A DNA stretch of 64,000 bases from Acinetobacter bereziniae LMG 1003 = CIP 70.12 (GCF_000368925.1 NZ_KB849756.1:757429-821428), one strand, 5' to 3'. Shown: positions 27,413 through 37,203, counted from the stretch's first letter. The notes: generated by a model not told the origin, from the sequence alone. Translations and numbers: made by a program.

Positions 27413-28045
27413 ATGACTGATAAAAAGATGGACACTTACCTTCGTCTCATTGCTGCGGCAGAACAAGAGTTAATCGCAAACAATGGTCATATGGAAATTA
27501 GTGCGATTGCTAAACGAGCAAATAGCTCTGTAGGACTCACCTATCACCACTTTGGTTCCAAAACAGGTTTAATCGCTGCAGTTGTTGACCAATTTTATGA
27601 ACCACTCAGAGAAATTGCTTTAGGTAACGGGATTTCAATAGACCTCGAGTGGCGTGAAAGAGAAAAGGCACGTACCAAAGCAATCATTGATTATTTTTAT
27701 AGTCATCCTCTAGCACCCTTGATTGCAGGTCGTCTTGCTCGTGAACCTGAAGTACTCGATATCGAACGTGCACATATCCAAGCTTTAATCGAACAAGGTG
27801 TTCGCAATATTGCTCAAGGGCAAAAGTTAGGACTAATTCCTCTTACACTTGATCCTGAAATCACAGTAGCCATGTTAATGGGTGGCTTACGCCTTGCCAT
27901 AGATCAAGCTTTGCTTACAGAGCAAAAGCCATCGAATACAACATTGTTGGAACAGCTTTGGTTACTGATCAGCAATACTTTACAACTTGAACCTATCCCA
28001 ACACCCCATACATCCAAAGTCGTTATGAATAAAAAACTGAACTAA
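27413..28045 (+). CDS. TetR-family transcriptional regulator
   Basis: 210 residues. The N-terminal TetR helix-turn-helix is visible: RLIAAAEQELIANNGHMEIS, then AIAKRANSSVGLTYHHFGSK with the conserved tyrosine/histidine/phenylalanine end of the recognition helix. The ligand domain is all-helical and of normal length. The dioxygenase-like gene follows after 54 bases, so regulation of that gene or of nearby permeases is plausible. A truncated duplicate of its promoter and first about 30 codons exists at 18385. Confidence 0.87.
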   Translation: MTDKKMDTYLRLIAAAEQELIANNGHMEISAIAKRANSSVGLTYHHFGSKTGLIAAVVDQFYEPLREIALGNGISIDLEWREREKARTKAIIDYFYSHPLAPLIAGRLAREPEVLDIERAHIQALIEQGVRNIAQGQKLGLIPLTLDPEITVAMLMGGLRLAIDQALLTEQKPSNTTLLEQLWLLISNTLQLEPIPTPHTSKVVMNKKLN

Positions 28046-28099
28046 ATACTGAGCATCAATATTTTGTTTTAAGGAACATCAAAAAGGGAGTTTTGAAGG

Positions 28100-28933
28100 A
28101 TGAAGCAATTCAATATTCATGAATATCAACAGCGTGATCAAGCACAAACATATCGTCAGTTACAGACAGATTCGGAGCGAAATACAGCTGAAATTGATCA
28201 AGATTTCGAAAAATTGATGCGCGATGGCTATGTCATTATCAAAAATTTAATTTCTCAAGAAAGCTGCCAAGCAATTAAACAAGAAGCATATGCCTTGCTT
28301 GAGCGAAAAGGACGAAATTCATTCGAGGGACTGCAAACACAACGTGTATATAATGTCCTCGCTAAAACGCGCGTCACTGATCAACTTGCAGTACACCCAC
28401 AAATTCTAGGTTTAATGGATCGTTTGTTTGAACCAGGCTTTCTACTTTCACAAAGCCAAATGATCAATATTCTTCCAGAAGAGTCAGCACAACATTTACA
28501 TTATGATGATGCATTCTATCGCCTACCTCGCCCTAGAAAAGCACTCGGTGCAGCAACAATTTGGGCAATTGATGACTTTACTGAACACAATGGAGCGACA
28601 GTGGTTGTGCCGAAAAGTCATTGTTGGGGTGACGATCAAATTGCTCAAAGATCAGCAGCAATATCTGCTGTAATGCCAGCAGGCTCTGTATTGTTTTTTC
28701 TGGGTACAACATGGCATGGTGGAGGAGAAAATCAGACCAAAGCACCTCGCTTAGCGGTGACACATCAGTACTGTGAGGCTTATTTACGACAGCAAGAAAA
28801 TTATTTGCTTGAGCTATCAAAAGAGACTGTAAAGTCGCTTTCACCTCCCCTTCAGGCACTGGTAGGATACTCCATCTATCCACCCTTTATGGGCATGGTC
28901 GATGGTATGCACCCACTTAGAACATTGGAATAA
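28100..28933 (+). CDS. Phytanoyl-CoA dioxygenase-like Fe(II)/2-oxoglutarate oxygenase
   Basis: 277 residues with the PhyH fold. DGYVIIKNLISQESCQAIKQ is the conserved N-terminal helix-strand. The iron motif HxD is HLHYDDAFY (His-x-Asp within HYDD), and the distal His is in TWHGGGENQTKAPRLAVTHQY with the 2-oxoglutarate-binding Arg. It should hydroxylate a small organic substrate with O2 and 2-oxoglutarate in the cytoplasm. The substrate is unknown. It sits behind a TetR regulator and ends in a strong hairpin, so it forms a two-gene unit. Confidence 0.85.
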   Translation: MKQFNIHEYQQRDQAQTYRQLQTDSERNTAEIDQDFEKLMRDGYVIIKNLISQESCQAIKQEAYALLERKGRNSFEGLQTQRVYNVLAKTRVTDQLAVHPQILGLMDRLFEPGFLLSQSQMINILPEESAQHLHYDDAFYRLPRPRKALGAATIWAIDDFTEHNGATVVVPKSHCWGDDQIAQRSAAISAVMPAGSVLFFLGTTWHGGGENQTKAPRLAVTHQYCEAYLRQQENYLLELSKETVKSLSPPLQALVGYSIYPPFMGMVDGMHPLRTLE

Positions 28934-28951
28934 TGGGTTTTAAGTTTTAAA

Positions 28952-28981
28952 ATAACCAAATGAATGTCATCATTTGGTTAT
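28952..28981 (+). terminator. Hairpin after the dioxygenase gene
   Basis: Perfect 12-bp stem ATAACCAAATGA / TCATTTGGTTAT with a 6-base loop. It lies 18 bases after the stop. The T run is weak. Confidence 0.65.
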
Positions 28982-29124
28982 AGGGCTTCATGGGTTTACT
29001 TTTATAGTAGCTTTTATTATGAATTTTCCTTTTATCCTAAACATCTCTCATCGAGAGAAGTTACCTTCGATATTTATATCACTCAACACACAAATGTTTT
29101 GATCAAAGAATTTAAATATAAAAA

Positions 29125-29373
29125 TTAATTTCTCAAATCAACAGCATATGTGAGAGAACCATATAAAAAAGTAATACGCCTTCCCTCATAAGCAACATTT
29201 AAAACCTTATACTTAATCAGACCATCTACAGAGTAAATCTCAATTTGATGAATTTTATCACTTACCCAAGGATTTTTATTAAAATGATATCTTAATTGAA
29301 CAGCCATCGTTTTTTCTATATTGTCTTTATGCCTAGCTCTTACTAAACGATTTATTTTGGTTTTCTTTTTCAT
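29125..29373 (-). CDS. Small basic protein coupled to the recombinase-like gene
   Basis: 82 residues, strongly basic at the N-terminus (MKKKTKINRLVRARHKDN), then a beta-rich C-terminal half. No family is recognised. The ATG at 29373 starts one base after the TAA of the recombinase-like gene, and the upstream GAGGATT is part of that gene's end. The two are therefore translationally coupled. The basic head suggests nucleic-acid binding (inference). Confidence 0.55.
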   Translation of the reverse strand: MKKKTKINRLVRARHKDNIEKTMAVQLRYHFNKNPWVSDKIHQIEIYSVDGLIKYKVLNVAYEGRRITFLYGSLTYAVDLRN

Positions 29374-29374
29374 T

Positions 29375-29959
29375 TTAATCCTCATAATTAATATTTGCAG
29401 TTGCCTGAGAAAGTAGTCGTTGAATGACCGATCTAGCTACAGAGTATTGTCGAGCTAAAGCATATACACTTTGCCCATTTTTAAATTTTTCTATAATTTC
29501 TTTTTTCTTCTTTTTAGTTAATATCTCGGGTCGACCTATTTTATTTATCTTTTTACGCCCGCCCATTTTTTCGAGTTTAACTTTTCGATCAAAATCAGAA
29601 CACATTTTTAAAAAATGGAAGAATATTTTTTTAACATCTCCTTTTATTTCTTTTTTTGAAAACTCTAAACACACTAAACGTATCCCCTTTTTAAAAATAG
29701 TACTGACATTTGAATATATTTCTTTAAAATCACTTCCTAATGAATCTATTCCATCAATGATTAAAAGATCTCCACTTTCAAGTGTATAATTAATTAATAT
29801 AATTAACTTTTGTCTAAATTTTAATGGTATCCCGATCTTCACCTGCTCAAAAATAAATCTATTTTTTGGAATTTCATAACCATACTTTTTAAGATAATCA
29901 ACATAATTAAAATCCTCCTTTGAGACCTCTTCAGTTCTAAAATATGCATAAGCACGCAC
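29375..29959 (-). CDS. Serine-recombinase-like protein without catalytic residues, with C-terminal HTH
   Basis: 194 residues aligned by eye with Hin/resolvase proteins. Where they have Y-x-R-V-S-T with the nucleophile Ser, this has YAYFRT: Arg to Tyr and Ser to Arg. Where they have LDRLGRS with two catalytic Arg, this has IDSLGSD. The fold pattern (LLIIDGIDSLGSDFKEI, then KKGIRLVCLEF) and the Hin-type C-terminal helix-turn-helix (GRPEILTKKKKKEIIEKF, NGQSVYALARQYSVARSVIQ) are kept. It should bind DNA but not cut it. A GTG start with AGAGGA upstream is used. It lies just past the Csu operon on the same strand, so a regulatory role there is possible (inference). Confidence 0.72.
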   Translation of the reverse strand: MRAYAYFRTEEVSKEDFNYVDYLKKYGYEIPKNRFIFEQVKIGIPLKFRQKLIILINYTLESGDLLIIDGIDSLGSDFKEIYSNVSTIFKKGIRLVCLEFSKKEIKGDVKKIFFHFLKMCSDFDRKVKLEKMGGRKKINKIGRPEILTKKKKKEIIEKFKNGQSVYALARQYSVARSVIQRLLSQATANINYED

Positions 29960-30274
29960 AATAGTTCCTCTTTAAACAACAATACCTATATCCAAAATTC
30001 AAGAAATATTTAGAACCATCTAATATTTAAAAATACATATGGAACATTTATTTATCAGCAAGACAATCTTAACCAAAAATAAGGGTTCATTATAAAACTG
30101 ATAGATATATTGTTTAAAAATTTATTTTATTTCTTAATTATTATATAATTTAATTACCAATCATAATTAGAGCAGCGCTTTAAATAAGAATTTAAATCTG
30201 CTCTAAGTATAATCAGTCATATCATATAGATAATATGACTTATCTATTCATAAATTAATCTTGGGGTTTTCATC
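29960..30274. other. Intergenic region with two hairpins behind the Csu operon
   Basis: No gene seen. The hairpin at 30169-30204 pairs AGAGCAG with CTGCTCT and TTTAAAT with ATTTAAA. A second at 30215-30240 pairs AGTCATAT with ATATGACT. Either may end the Csu transcript, although T runs are weak on the minus strand. Confidence 0.55.
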
Positions 30275-31315
30275 TTAAAATTCGACCTTAACAGTTAATT
30301 TATCGCTATACTTACCTGCAGGTAAGTTATCTGGATTGAAATCAAGAACTTTTGCAGTAAATGAATAACCTTGCTGCGTTAATGCATCATAATTACCAGC
30401 ATTGGTTGTTGCATTGGCACTTGACCATCGTTCACTTCCCCAATTCCCCCATCGCTCAGTCGTTGAGTTTTTATAAATTTCATAAAGTAAATAATTATTT
30501 CCGCTATTTGACTTCATTGCACGCTGAAATCCATTTTGTAGATATAAACCATCATCCAAACTTACCATATAGGGTGTTTTTGCTGAGCAACGAATCCCCA
30601 TAGAAGTCTGTACAGGTTCAAACTCATTGGCAAAAGCAGCCGTTCCAAAGTTAATATCATTGGTTGAAATTCGGCAATCAGGCAAAACTTTAATACTCAA
30701 ATTCAATGTCGCATCACGCCCCGATCCCCAATTCATTCCCCCTCCCCATACACCGCGAAAAAAACCAGGACTTTCTTCAAAAAATCCTATTCCACCTATA
30801 GCAACGAAAGGTACGGAATAATACCACTTTACTTTGAAAGGCGTATTGGCTCTATATGTTCCAGGAGGTATAGATTGTCCAGAAGATATTTTCGCATAAA
30901 ATGGTAAAGCACCATCCACTGTAGAAAAAATATTGAGCAATGAAAAAGTACTCAGATCTCGTTCTGCACCAATCACAATCGGATTGTTATTAATATCCAA
31001 ATAATTAACTATTAAATTTTCACCCGTTTGGTCATTAATAAAATTGGTCGGCATTTCACTCACCATATATTTTAAATAAGTTCTATTCGCTGCTGCTAAG
31101 CTAAAACCTACGCATGATAAGCCTGCACTAAATTGATTGGATTGTGTTCCATTTTCCAACAAACTGATCGATGAGATGGTCCCCATACTGGTATTTCCAC
31201 TGGAATTAACTGAACAAATCGCTTGGCTCTGACTAGAAATAAGCATTAAACCTGTCAGCACAATACCCGTCGGTATCAAGGTTTTTAAATTCAAGGTTTT
31301 TATATTAAAAATCAT
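30275..31315 (-). CDS. csuE: Csu pilus tip adhesin
   Basis: 346 residues with a signal peptide ending near SQSQA|ICSV. There are two spore-coat-U-type domains; the C-terminal one has LPDCRISTNDINFG, and the terminal strand is SDKLTVKVEF. CsuE caps the archaic chaperone-usher fibre and mediates attachment to abiotic surfaces in the known Csu system. It overlaps csuD by 4 bases. It is the last gene of the operon, in the order known from A. baumannii. Confidence 0.88.
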   Translation of the reverse strand: MIFNIKTLNLKTLIPTGIVLTGLMLISSQSQAICSVNSSGNTSMGTISSISLLENGTQSNQFSAGLSCVGFSLAAANRTYLKYMVSEMPTNFINDQTGENLIVNYLDINNNPIVIGAERDLSTFSLLNIFSTVDGALPFYAKISSGQSIPPGTYRANTPFKVKWYYSVPFVAIGGIGFFEESPGFFRGVWGGGMNWGSGRDATLNLSIKVLPDCRISTNDINFGTAAFANEFEPVQTSMGIRCSAKTPYMVSLDDGLYLQNGFQRAMKSNSGNNYLLYEIYKNSTTERWGNWGSERWSSANATTNAGNYDALTQQGYSFTAKVLDFNPDNLPAGKYSDKLTVKVEF

Positions 31316-33822
31316 GGTTGTACAACCTCACGGCAAACAACAGGCTTAACAACAGCAATTTGCTGTTGCGCTTGTTTGAGATCCAATAAAAAGTCTGCTT
31401 TGCATAGCTTTTTATCTGATAACTGAATACTGATGCTATTTTCAGCCTTTAAATTTTCAAGATATGCAATTCCGTCCATGCCTACATAGCTAGAATCATG
31501 ATCAGCACGATGAACCACAGCACCGACAGCAATCGGTTGTCCGTTTTCCTGAACAAGGTAAACGTTCGCGGCATAGGATTGTTTGATTGGGAATTTGACA
31601 ACGACACCAGAACCCAGTTTTGCAGCAATTCGTTTTTCAACTTGGGTGGCATTAAAGTTAGAGGCTAAATTAATTGGATTAATGCTATATTTGGCAGCGT
31701 AATAAGGCGTGACCGATGGTACAAAAATGTAGCCTTTAGAATTACTTTTCCCAATCAGATTATTTTCATAATGTACAGGGACATCGGCGGTCTTATTGGT
31801 ATCGATCAATGCAAAAGACTGTCCAAGTCGATTTGAAGCAAATATATCTCCAGACATTAAAATGACTGAACCTGACAGACCTAACCAGTAGTTATAATTT
31901 TTATCCCCTGACATACCTACATCAGTATTCACATATCGGTTACGATAACTTACACGTGCCTGATTAAAGTCATCGCTATTCTCATTATAACGTCGACTTA
32001 CATCAAACCCAAAGCCGCCACCCGTTGGAATATTCTGGTTAAAATTAACATAACCATAGTCTCCCTTTGACTGTCTGCTATAACCTAAATTTGTTGAGGT
32101 ATTGCGTTTTGCTAAAGGAACAGACAATTGAAATGCAACACTCCAATCTTTTTCAACGAAATCGCGATTGGCACTCAACGAAACGGTCGCACCACGCATA
32201 TAAGGTGGCAAAATAGGTGCCCATGACAGATTCATCAACTTGTTTTCAATATCATTGGTTTTGGAGCGAATATAAGCAACACCAAAACTACCTGAATTTT
32301 CAGTTGCAAAGTAGGTATTCGCTACCCAATTTTTGGTACTATTTGCAGAAATCAAATTGCTGTATTGAAGCTTAGAAAGATCAGCATATTCTTTGTCACG
32401 CTGTGAATGATTTAAACCAAAACCAAAACGTTTCTGATTGTAGCTATAACCCAATGTATATTGATTTCCATTGAGATTTTTATTTTCAAAACGGTTTAAT
32501 TCACGGTCAGCCCAACTCTGAGAAACAGAGCTGCTCAACACCCCAAAATGCTTAAGTTTCATGACTGAACCAACTCCAGCCAATCGAATAGCATTTGAAA
32601 GTTCTACACGTCCCTCAGTGGTTAACCAGTCATTTACGCCGTAACGTGCATCGGCTGAACCTGCAAATTTGCCATATTCAAAGTTCTTAATTCCATAATC
32701 TTCTCTTACCTGCCCCATAGATAATGAATAGTCCAATAGACCAGGTTTAAGTAAGGTATTTGAAACATAAAATGGAACTGCAGTAGACACCTGACGCCCT
32801 ACACTGTCAGTCGTCACAATCACAGCTTCGCCTTTACCATTGATAAAAGGCATATTATTTAAAATAAAAGGACCTGATTGTATTTCAGTAGAGCTGGTTT
32901 TTTGCCCATTAATCAATAAATCAACTGTACTCGGTAATGCTGCTTCTCCTTTAAACTGCGGTAAAGGATAAGTAATCAAATCTGGTCGTGTACCAAAATT
33001 ACGCTGAATTTGTAAACCGCCTAAGCGAACAGAACTCCCCCAAGCGTTTTTATTGCCAGTCGTGACATCGCCTGCTAAATAGGACAATACCGTGGTTGGA
33101 TCATCATATTGCCAAGTCGTATCATAACGTCGATAGCCATCATTGTTGAGTTTCGAGTCATTTACAATAGATTTTAAATCTGTTTTCTGATAAATACCTG
33201 TATTTTTCAGTACACCATAAGGAGAGAAAAAACGCTGTTCAGTAAATAGTGATGTACTATTTCCCCCCTTCTCAGGACGATAACTATAAAAATCGTAGTT
33301 ATTCAGTAAACCTGTTCCAGACTCTGCTGTTTGTGCCTTAAACCAAGAATCCTGTCCTCGCATTTGCACAGGCATCCAACTGGCAGGTATATCCACACTA
33401 AAATACTGTTTTGCTGAATTGTAATCATATTTCAGTTCAGGGATTTGGTTTAAAGCAACCCAGTCTGATGCCTTCCCTGAAAACCCTAATGTAAAAATCT
33501 CTAAATCAGTCAGTATTGTTTCAGGCTGGCTGTCTATATTTTGAAGTGGGATTTTGATTTCCAATTCATCTAATTTAGAGTGTTGAATAAAATAATAATC
33601 GCCCTTAACAATCACAGGAACGACCTGTTGAGTTGCATGCTGATTGACGATTAAGTCTAAATAAAGTTTAAATAACCCATTTACTTCAGAAACATCTTTC
33701 GGTGCTGGCGGTAAACTATTTGCATATACATGCGTTGCAAATGCAGGAAGATTAGACATCAAAATAAGTGCGAGACTTCTGCATAAAAAAGAAGGTGGAT
33801 TTGAGTCGGAGATATAGCGCAT
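31312..33822 (-). CDS. csuD: Csu pilus outer-membrane usher
   Basis: 836-residue usher of the archaic (sigma) chaperone-usher class. It has an N-terminal chaperone-binding domain (EVNGLFKLYLDLIVNQ), a barrel with FFSPYGVLKNTGIYQ, and the plug region DLLINGQKTSSTEIQSGPF. C-terminal domains end with KLCKADFLLDLKQ and a Cys in VVCREVVQ. It exports and assembles Csu subunits. The csuC stop and the csuD start share one base, and csuE overlaps its end. Confidence 0.92.
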   Translation of the reverse strand: MRYISDSNPPSFLCRSLALILMSNLPAFATHVYANSLPPAPKDVSEVNGLFKLYLDLIVNQHATQQVVPVIVKGDYYFIQHSKLDELEIKIPLQNIDSQPETILTDLEIFTLGFSGKASDWVALNQIPELKYDYNSAKQYFSVDIPASWMPVQMRGQDSWFKAQTAESGTGLLNNYDFYSYRPEKGGNSTSLFTEQRFFSPYGVLKNTGIYQKTDLKSIVNDSKLNNDGYRRYDTTWQYDDPTTVLSYLAGDVTTGNKNAWGSSVRLGGLQIQRNFGTRPDLITYPLPQFKGEAALPSTVDLLINGQKTSSTEIQSGPFILNNMPFINGKGEAVIVTTDSVGRQVSTAVPFYVSNTLLKPGLLDYSLSMGQVREDYGIKNFEYGKFAGSADARYGVNDWLTTEGRVELSNAIRLAGVGSVMKLKHFGVLSSSVSQSWADRELNRFENKNLNGNQYTLGYSYNQKRFGFGLNHSQRDKEYADLSKLQYSNLISANSTKNWVANTYFATENSGSFGVAYIRSKTNDIENKLMNLSWAPILPPYMRGATVSLSANRDFVEKDWSVAFQLSVPLAKRNTSTNLGYSRQSKGDYGYVNFNQNIPTGGGFGFDVSRRYNENSDDFNQARVSYRNRYVNTDVGMSGDKNYNYWLGLSGSVILMSGDIFASNRLGQSFALIDTNKTADVPVHYENNLIGKSNSKGYIFVPSVTPYYAAKYSINPINLASNFNATQVEKRIAAKLGSGVVVKFPIKQSYAANVYLVQENGQPIAVGAVVHRADHDSSYVGMDGIAYLENLKAENSISIQLSDKKLCKADFLLDLKQAQQQIAVVKPVVCREVVQP

Positions 33823-34637
33823 TACTGCCCTCCTTCTTTTTTCATTTCAATGAGAGCTTGTTTAGTACCTGAAGTATCTACACCATACAAAGTATTCTGC
33901 TGATTCAAACGCGTAAATACTGACTGATCCAACTCAAATTTCATCGTACTGTTTGCCAGGATATATCCAAAGGCTGCTTTCCCGAGTACGATTTGCTCTG
34001 AATTGGGACTCAACTGAATACCCGAAAGCCGAGAGAATTTCATTCCTTTATTTTGAATATAAAGCTCTGGTACACCTTGTGGGTTGTTTTTAATCCACCA
34101 GCTCAATATCGGCTTTGCCAATGTATTTTTGGCATTTATTTTTTGTGAGCTTTCACTCAAACCACTCCCCAATCCATTTCCATAAGCAAAAAGCGGAATT
34201 GAATAACGCATCTGAAAACTTACAGTGGATGTATTCTGATCTGAATTTGAATCTAAGTTAATGGGTAATTCATCAACAACGATTCGATAAGCATCTTCTT
34301 TTCCAGCACCTGTGTTGATCGCTCTCGTCAATCGCAACATATGTTTCTCACCCGCCTTTATTTTAGCAACAGGCGGGCTGGGAATGATTTCAGTTTGCTC
34401 TTGGTAGGAATCTTGTTGATTTGTTTGATCCCATTTAAAAACTCGAACCTGTACCATCGCATCAGATTTTCCAGTATTTTCTAACCATACTGCTGATGCT
34501 TTTTCGTTTGCTTCAATTTTTGGATAAATGGGCCAAATCAAAAAAGTCGCTTGGGCAAATACTGATGAAGCCATTATCGACACAAATACAGCAGATAATG
34601 TTCTGCCTGACCATAATTTCATTTTATATACGTTCAT
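33822..34637 (-). CDS. csuC: Csu pilus periplasmic chaperone
   Basis: 271 residues with a signal peptide ending at SSVFA|QATFLIWPIYP. The start ATFLIWPIYPKIEANEKASAV with WLENTGKSDAMVQVRVFKWDQ is typical of archaic CsuC chaperones. The segment IIPSPPVAKIKAGEKHMLRL contains the subunit-anchoring strand. It folds and caps CsuA/B, CsuA, CsuB and CsuE. It follows csuB after 4 bases. Confidence 0.92.
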   Translation of the reverse strand: MNVYKMKLWSGRTLSAVFVSIMASSVFAQATFLIWPIYPKIEANEKASAVWLENTGKSDAMVQVRVFKWDQTNQQDSYQEQTEIIPSPPVAKIKAGEKHMLRLTRAINTGAGKEDAYRIVVDELPINLDSNSDQNTSTVSFQMRYSIPLFAYGNGLGSGLSESSQKINAKNTLAKPILSWWIKNNPQGVPELYIQNKGMKFSRLSGIQLSPNSEQIVLGKAAFGYILANSTMKFELDQSVFTRLNQQNTLYGVDTSGTKQALIEMKKEGGQ

Positions 34638-34641
34638 ATCA

Positions 34642-35148
34642 TCACCAGGTAATCGTTATTGCGACCATATCTTTATAAAGTCCAGCCGATCGTGGTTGAT
34701 TGTTGTTATCTAAATCTGTAAAAGCATACACAGAAAAATTCAATAACGGATCTGAAACAGTGGTTGGGGTAAGTGTGTAGGCATTTCCACTTACATACTC
34801 ACTCAGCAAATTAATATCTCGATATAGTTGATAAGATATAAACTCATTTTCTTGAGCATGTTTCATCCGTCGGGAGGAATTTGAAAAGTAATCTCCGCTA
34901 TTCAACATGATCTTTACAGGCAATTGCTCAGTACAACGAATATTCCAACTTTGTGCAGTATTCGACCCACCCCACAAAAGTTTGTCCTGCGACACCACAG
35001 GATGACGACCAAAATCAATTAACTGTTCAACTTTGCTCAACTCACACCCTTTATCTATGGTCGCTTGAACCTGAAATGTGGCTGTAGTTTGTGAGTAAGC
35101 ACCCGCTGCATTCAACATTAGTAGAATACTCAAAGCTATTTTTTTCAT
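34642..35148 (-). CDS. csuB: Csu pilus minor subunit (spore coat U domain)
   Basis: 168 residues with a signal peptide (MKKIALSILLMLNAAGAYSQ) and a single spore-coat-U domain: IDKGCELSKVEQLIDFG, a central Cys in WNIRCTEQLPV, and the C-terminal strand YKDMVAITITW. It is a minor subunit of the Csu fibre by operon position. It lies 9 bases after csuA. Confidence 0.87.
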   Translation of the reverse strand: MKKIALSILLMLNAAGAYSQTTATFQVQATIDKGCELSKVEQLIDFGRHPVVSQDKLLWGGSNTAQSWNIRCTEQLPVKIMLNSGDYFSNSSRRMKHAQENEFISYQLYRDINLLSEYVSGNAYTLTPTTVSDPLLNFSVYAFTDLDNNNQPRSAGLYKDMVAITITW

Positions 35149-35157
35149 GATTTTTCT

Positions 35158-35712
35158 TTAAAATTCAATAGTAATTGGAATCGTATCGGTATAATGACCC
35201 AGAGAAACTGGCTGCCCGTTATTGACAGTCTGCCCAATTAAATCAAGTGTCTGTGGTTGACCATTGTTATTCAAAGTAATGAATTGATTTGGTCTAAGCA
35301 CATCTCTATTACTTCCATATAAAATATTGTAAGCAAGATAATCGGTGCCATTACTCATTGCGCGGAAGTAATTTGTACGAAAAGACAATGGCACTTGCCC
35401 ATCATTTTGACCATTTCCGAAAGTGATTTTGATTGGCGAATTATTCAAACATTGAATCGTTAGACCTGAACCAGAAGCATTGGTTAAGCCAGTCTCAATA
35501 ACATGATTAAATGAAGCCATTGTTTCGCCAAAATCCAATTGACCTAGATTTAACCCACTTGCCCCACTACTCACAGTTTGGTTATTGACCTGACAGGAAG
35601 ATTCAAGCTCTATCTGCAATTTGAGCTTAGCGCCCAACTGCCCTGCATGTACAAATGTTGCAATAAAACCACAAGTTAGAAATCCCACGCATTGTTTAAA
35701 AAATAAATGCAT
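35158..35712 (-). CDS. csuA: Csu pilus minor subunit (spore coat U domain)
   Basis: 184 residues with a signal peptide ending near TFVHA|GQLG. The spore-coat-U domain has ESSCQVNNQTV, LNLGQLDFGETMASFNHVIE and the Cys in TIQCLNNSPIKITFG, with the final strand TDTIPITIEF. It is a minor subunit between CsuA/B and CsuB. The gene lies 62 bases after csuA/B. Confidence 0.87.
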   Translation of the reverse strand: MHLFFKQCVGFLTCGFIATFVHAGQLGAKLKLQIELESSCQVNNQTVSSGASGLNLGQLDFGETMASFNHVIETGLTNASGSGLTIQCLNNSPIKITFGNGQNDGQVPLSFRTNYFRAMSNGTDYLAYNILYGSNRDVLRPNQFITLNNNGQPQTLDLIGQTVNNGQPVSLGHYTDTIPITIEF

Positions 35713-35774
35713 ACGCTCCTCCTCTAGGCAGATTTGCTACGCATAACAAATCTGCTCATTGTTACGTATACAGA

Positions 35775-36311
35775 TTAGAAATTAACAGTCACTAATAAAG
35801 TATCTTCATAGTCACCTTGTGCTTTTGCAGTACCGCTATTCGCAGCAATTGCACCAAAAATTGGCACCTGTTCAGCTGCGCCAGAAGCAGCGGTAAAATT
35901 TTGTGGTGTATTGATTGCATAGGGTGTTGTACGTGCAGCATCACGGTATACGTTATAGCTTACTGTGTCCGCGCTTGCTGTGTTCTTAAGACTACGGTCA
36001 GCACGTTGCCCACCATCGATTGCTACAGTAAAGTTAACAGGTGTCGTACTGTCACATTTTACATTGAGATGACTCCCTGTCGCTGAAGCTGCAACTTGCG
36101 CAGTCAGGATGTTGTCCCAATTTCCCGATGTTTTTCCAAAATCCAACGTACCAAACTGGTTAATATTACCTGCCACTGAAGAGCCTTCTACAGCACAACC
36201 TGTTGAAACATTGAGTTTTACATCTACCTGACCAGTGACAGCAGCCTGTGCAGTTGCGATATACCCTGTGCCCAACAGTAAAGAAAGTGTTAATTTTTTA
36301 AGAATATTCAT
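35775..36311 (-). CDS. csuA/B: Csu pilus major subunit
   Basis: 178 residues with a signal peptide ending AQA|AVTGQVDVKLNVSTG. The spore-coat-U domain has NINQFGTLDFGKTSGNWDN, LNVKCDSTTPVNFTVAIDGG, SYNVYRDAARTTPY and QGDYEDTLLVTVNF, all very close to known CsuA/B. It forms the shaft of the Csu pilus used in biofilm formation. The start at 36311 is used; the in-frame ATG at 36323 lacks a ribosome site. It is the first gene of the operon. Confidence 0.93.
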   Translation of the reverse strand: MNILKKLTLSLLLGTGYIATAQAAVTGQVDVKLNVSTGCAVEGSSVAGNINQFGTLDFGKTSGNWDNILTAQVAASATGSHLNVKCDSTTPVNFTVAIDGGQRADRSLKNTASADTVSYNVYRDAARTTPYAINTPQNFTAASGAAEQVPIFGAIAANSGTAKAQGDYEDTLLVTVNF

Positions 36312-37203
36312 ACTAAATCCCATGATATGTATTATTTGTTAACTGCGACACATTAAATGTGAATGCGAACAAATCATTACATGCGACTCAATACCGCTCA
36401 ATAAACACACAAAAGAATAGAAAAAACCACAGAATAACCTATTGATTTTTATATAAAAATTTAAAAAATCATATGTACTAAATTACACAATAGTTTAAAA
36501 CATATGAATAAAACATATTTAAATCAGAATTTTAGTAAAAAAATTAAAAATTATTATTTAATATCAATAAATTACATATAACAAAAATGCAACCCCCTAC
36601 ATTCTTTTTTTATAGTTAGCTTAAAAATAAGACTTCATCGAATGATGATCAAGAGTTGTATTGATTTAACGACTTCAATGATAAAAGAATGAGCGACATG
36701 CTGGATATTAGATTTTTGCGAAAATAGTCAAAGAAGTGATTTTCAATGAGGGGAAGTATTTTTATTAAGTCATATCAAACATCACACAAATTAAACTCAT
36801 CATCACTATTCTTGAAAACTCGCATCATATAAATAAAGTGTTTTCAATGCCTGCAATTTTGTCCAAAATTTCGCTTAATTTGTGTAGAAGGTGCTCTACT
36901 TTTCTTGGGAGAAAAGTAGCAAAAGCCCTTTGTTGGTCGAAGGTAGATACTTATCACTCTTGAGTAAGGGCAGTATCTATACCACCAAACGCGATAGCAA
37001 TTTCAAATAAAATAGGCAAAAGGAAAAGCAAAATTAATTTACATTTTGAATTCTATATAAAATTTTTGCTGGAATAAAAGTAAGTTGAATTAGCATGAGT
37101 TTAACTTAATTCGATGAATCATATAATTTGTTATAAAAAATCAAGATTTAAATGTATTTCATTTAAATCTTGATTTCTTTAAAGTTAATTTATTTTTTTC
37201 AGA
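36312..37203. other. Long intergenic region: Csu promoter side and transaminase terminator
   Basis: About 890 bases, very AT-rich next to csuA/B, where the promoter must lie. No gene is seen. The perfect hairpin at 36896-36919 (CTACTTTTCT / AGAAAAGTAG, 4-base loop) sits in a less AT-rich patch of about 150 bases (36840-37000), which may be a repeat-type extragenic sequence. The right end carries the terminator at 37138. Confidence 0.5.
37138..37176 (-). terminator. Terminator of the transaminase-permease-flavoprotein operon
   Basis: Perfect 17-bp stem (AAATCAAGATTTAAATG and its complement) with a 5-base loop. On the minus strand TTTTTTAT follows. It lies 28 bases past the transaminase stop. 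Confidence 0.85.

Noticed and set aside
36896..36919. Perfect hairpin CTACTTTTCT/AGAAAAGTAG as a terminator or small RNA
   Set aside because: Far from any gene end and with no T run; it may be part of a common extragenic repeat, but no second copy was seen here.
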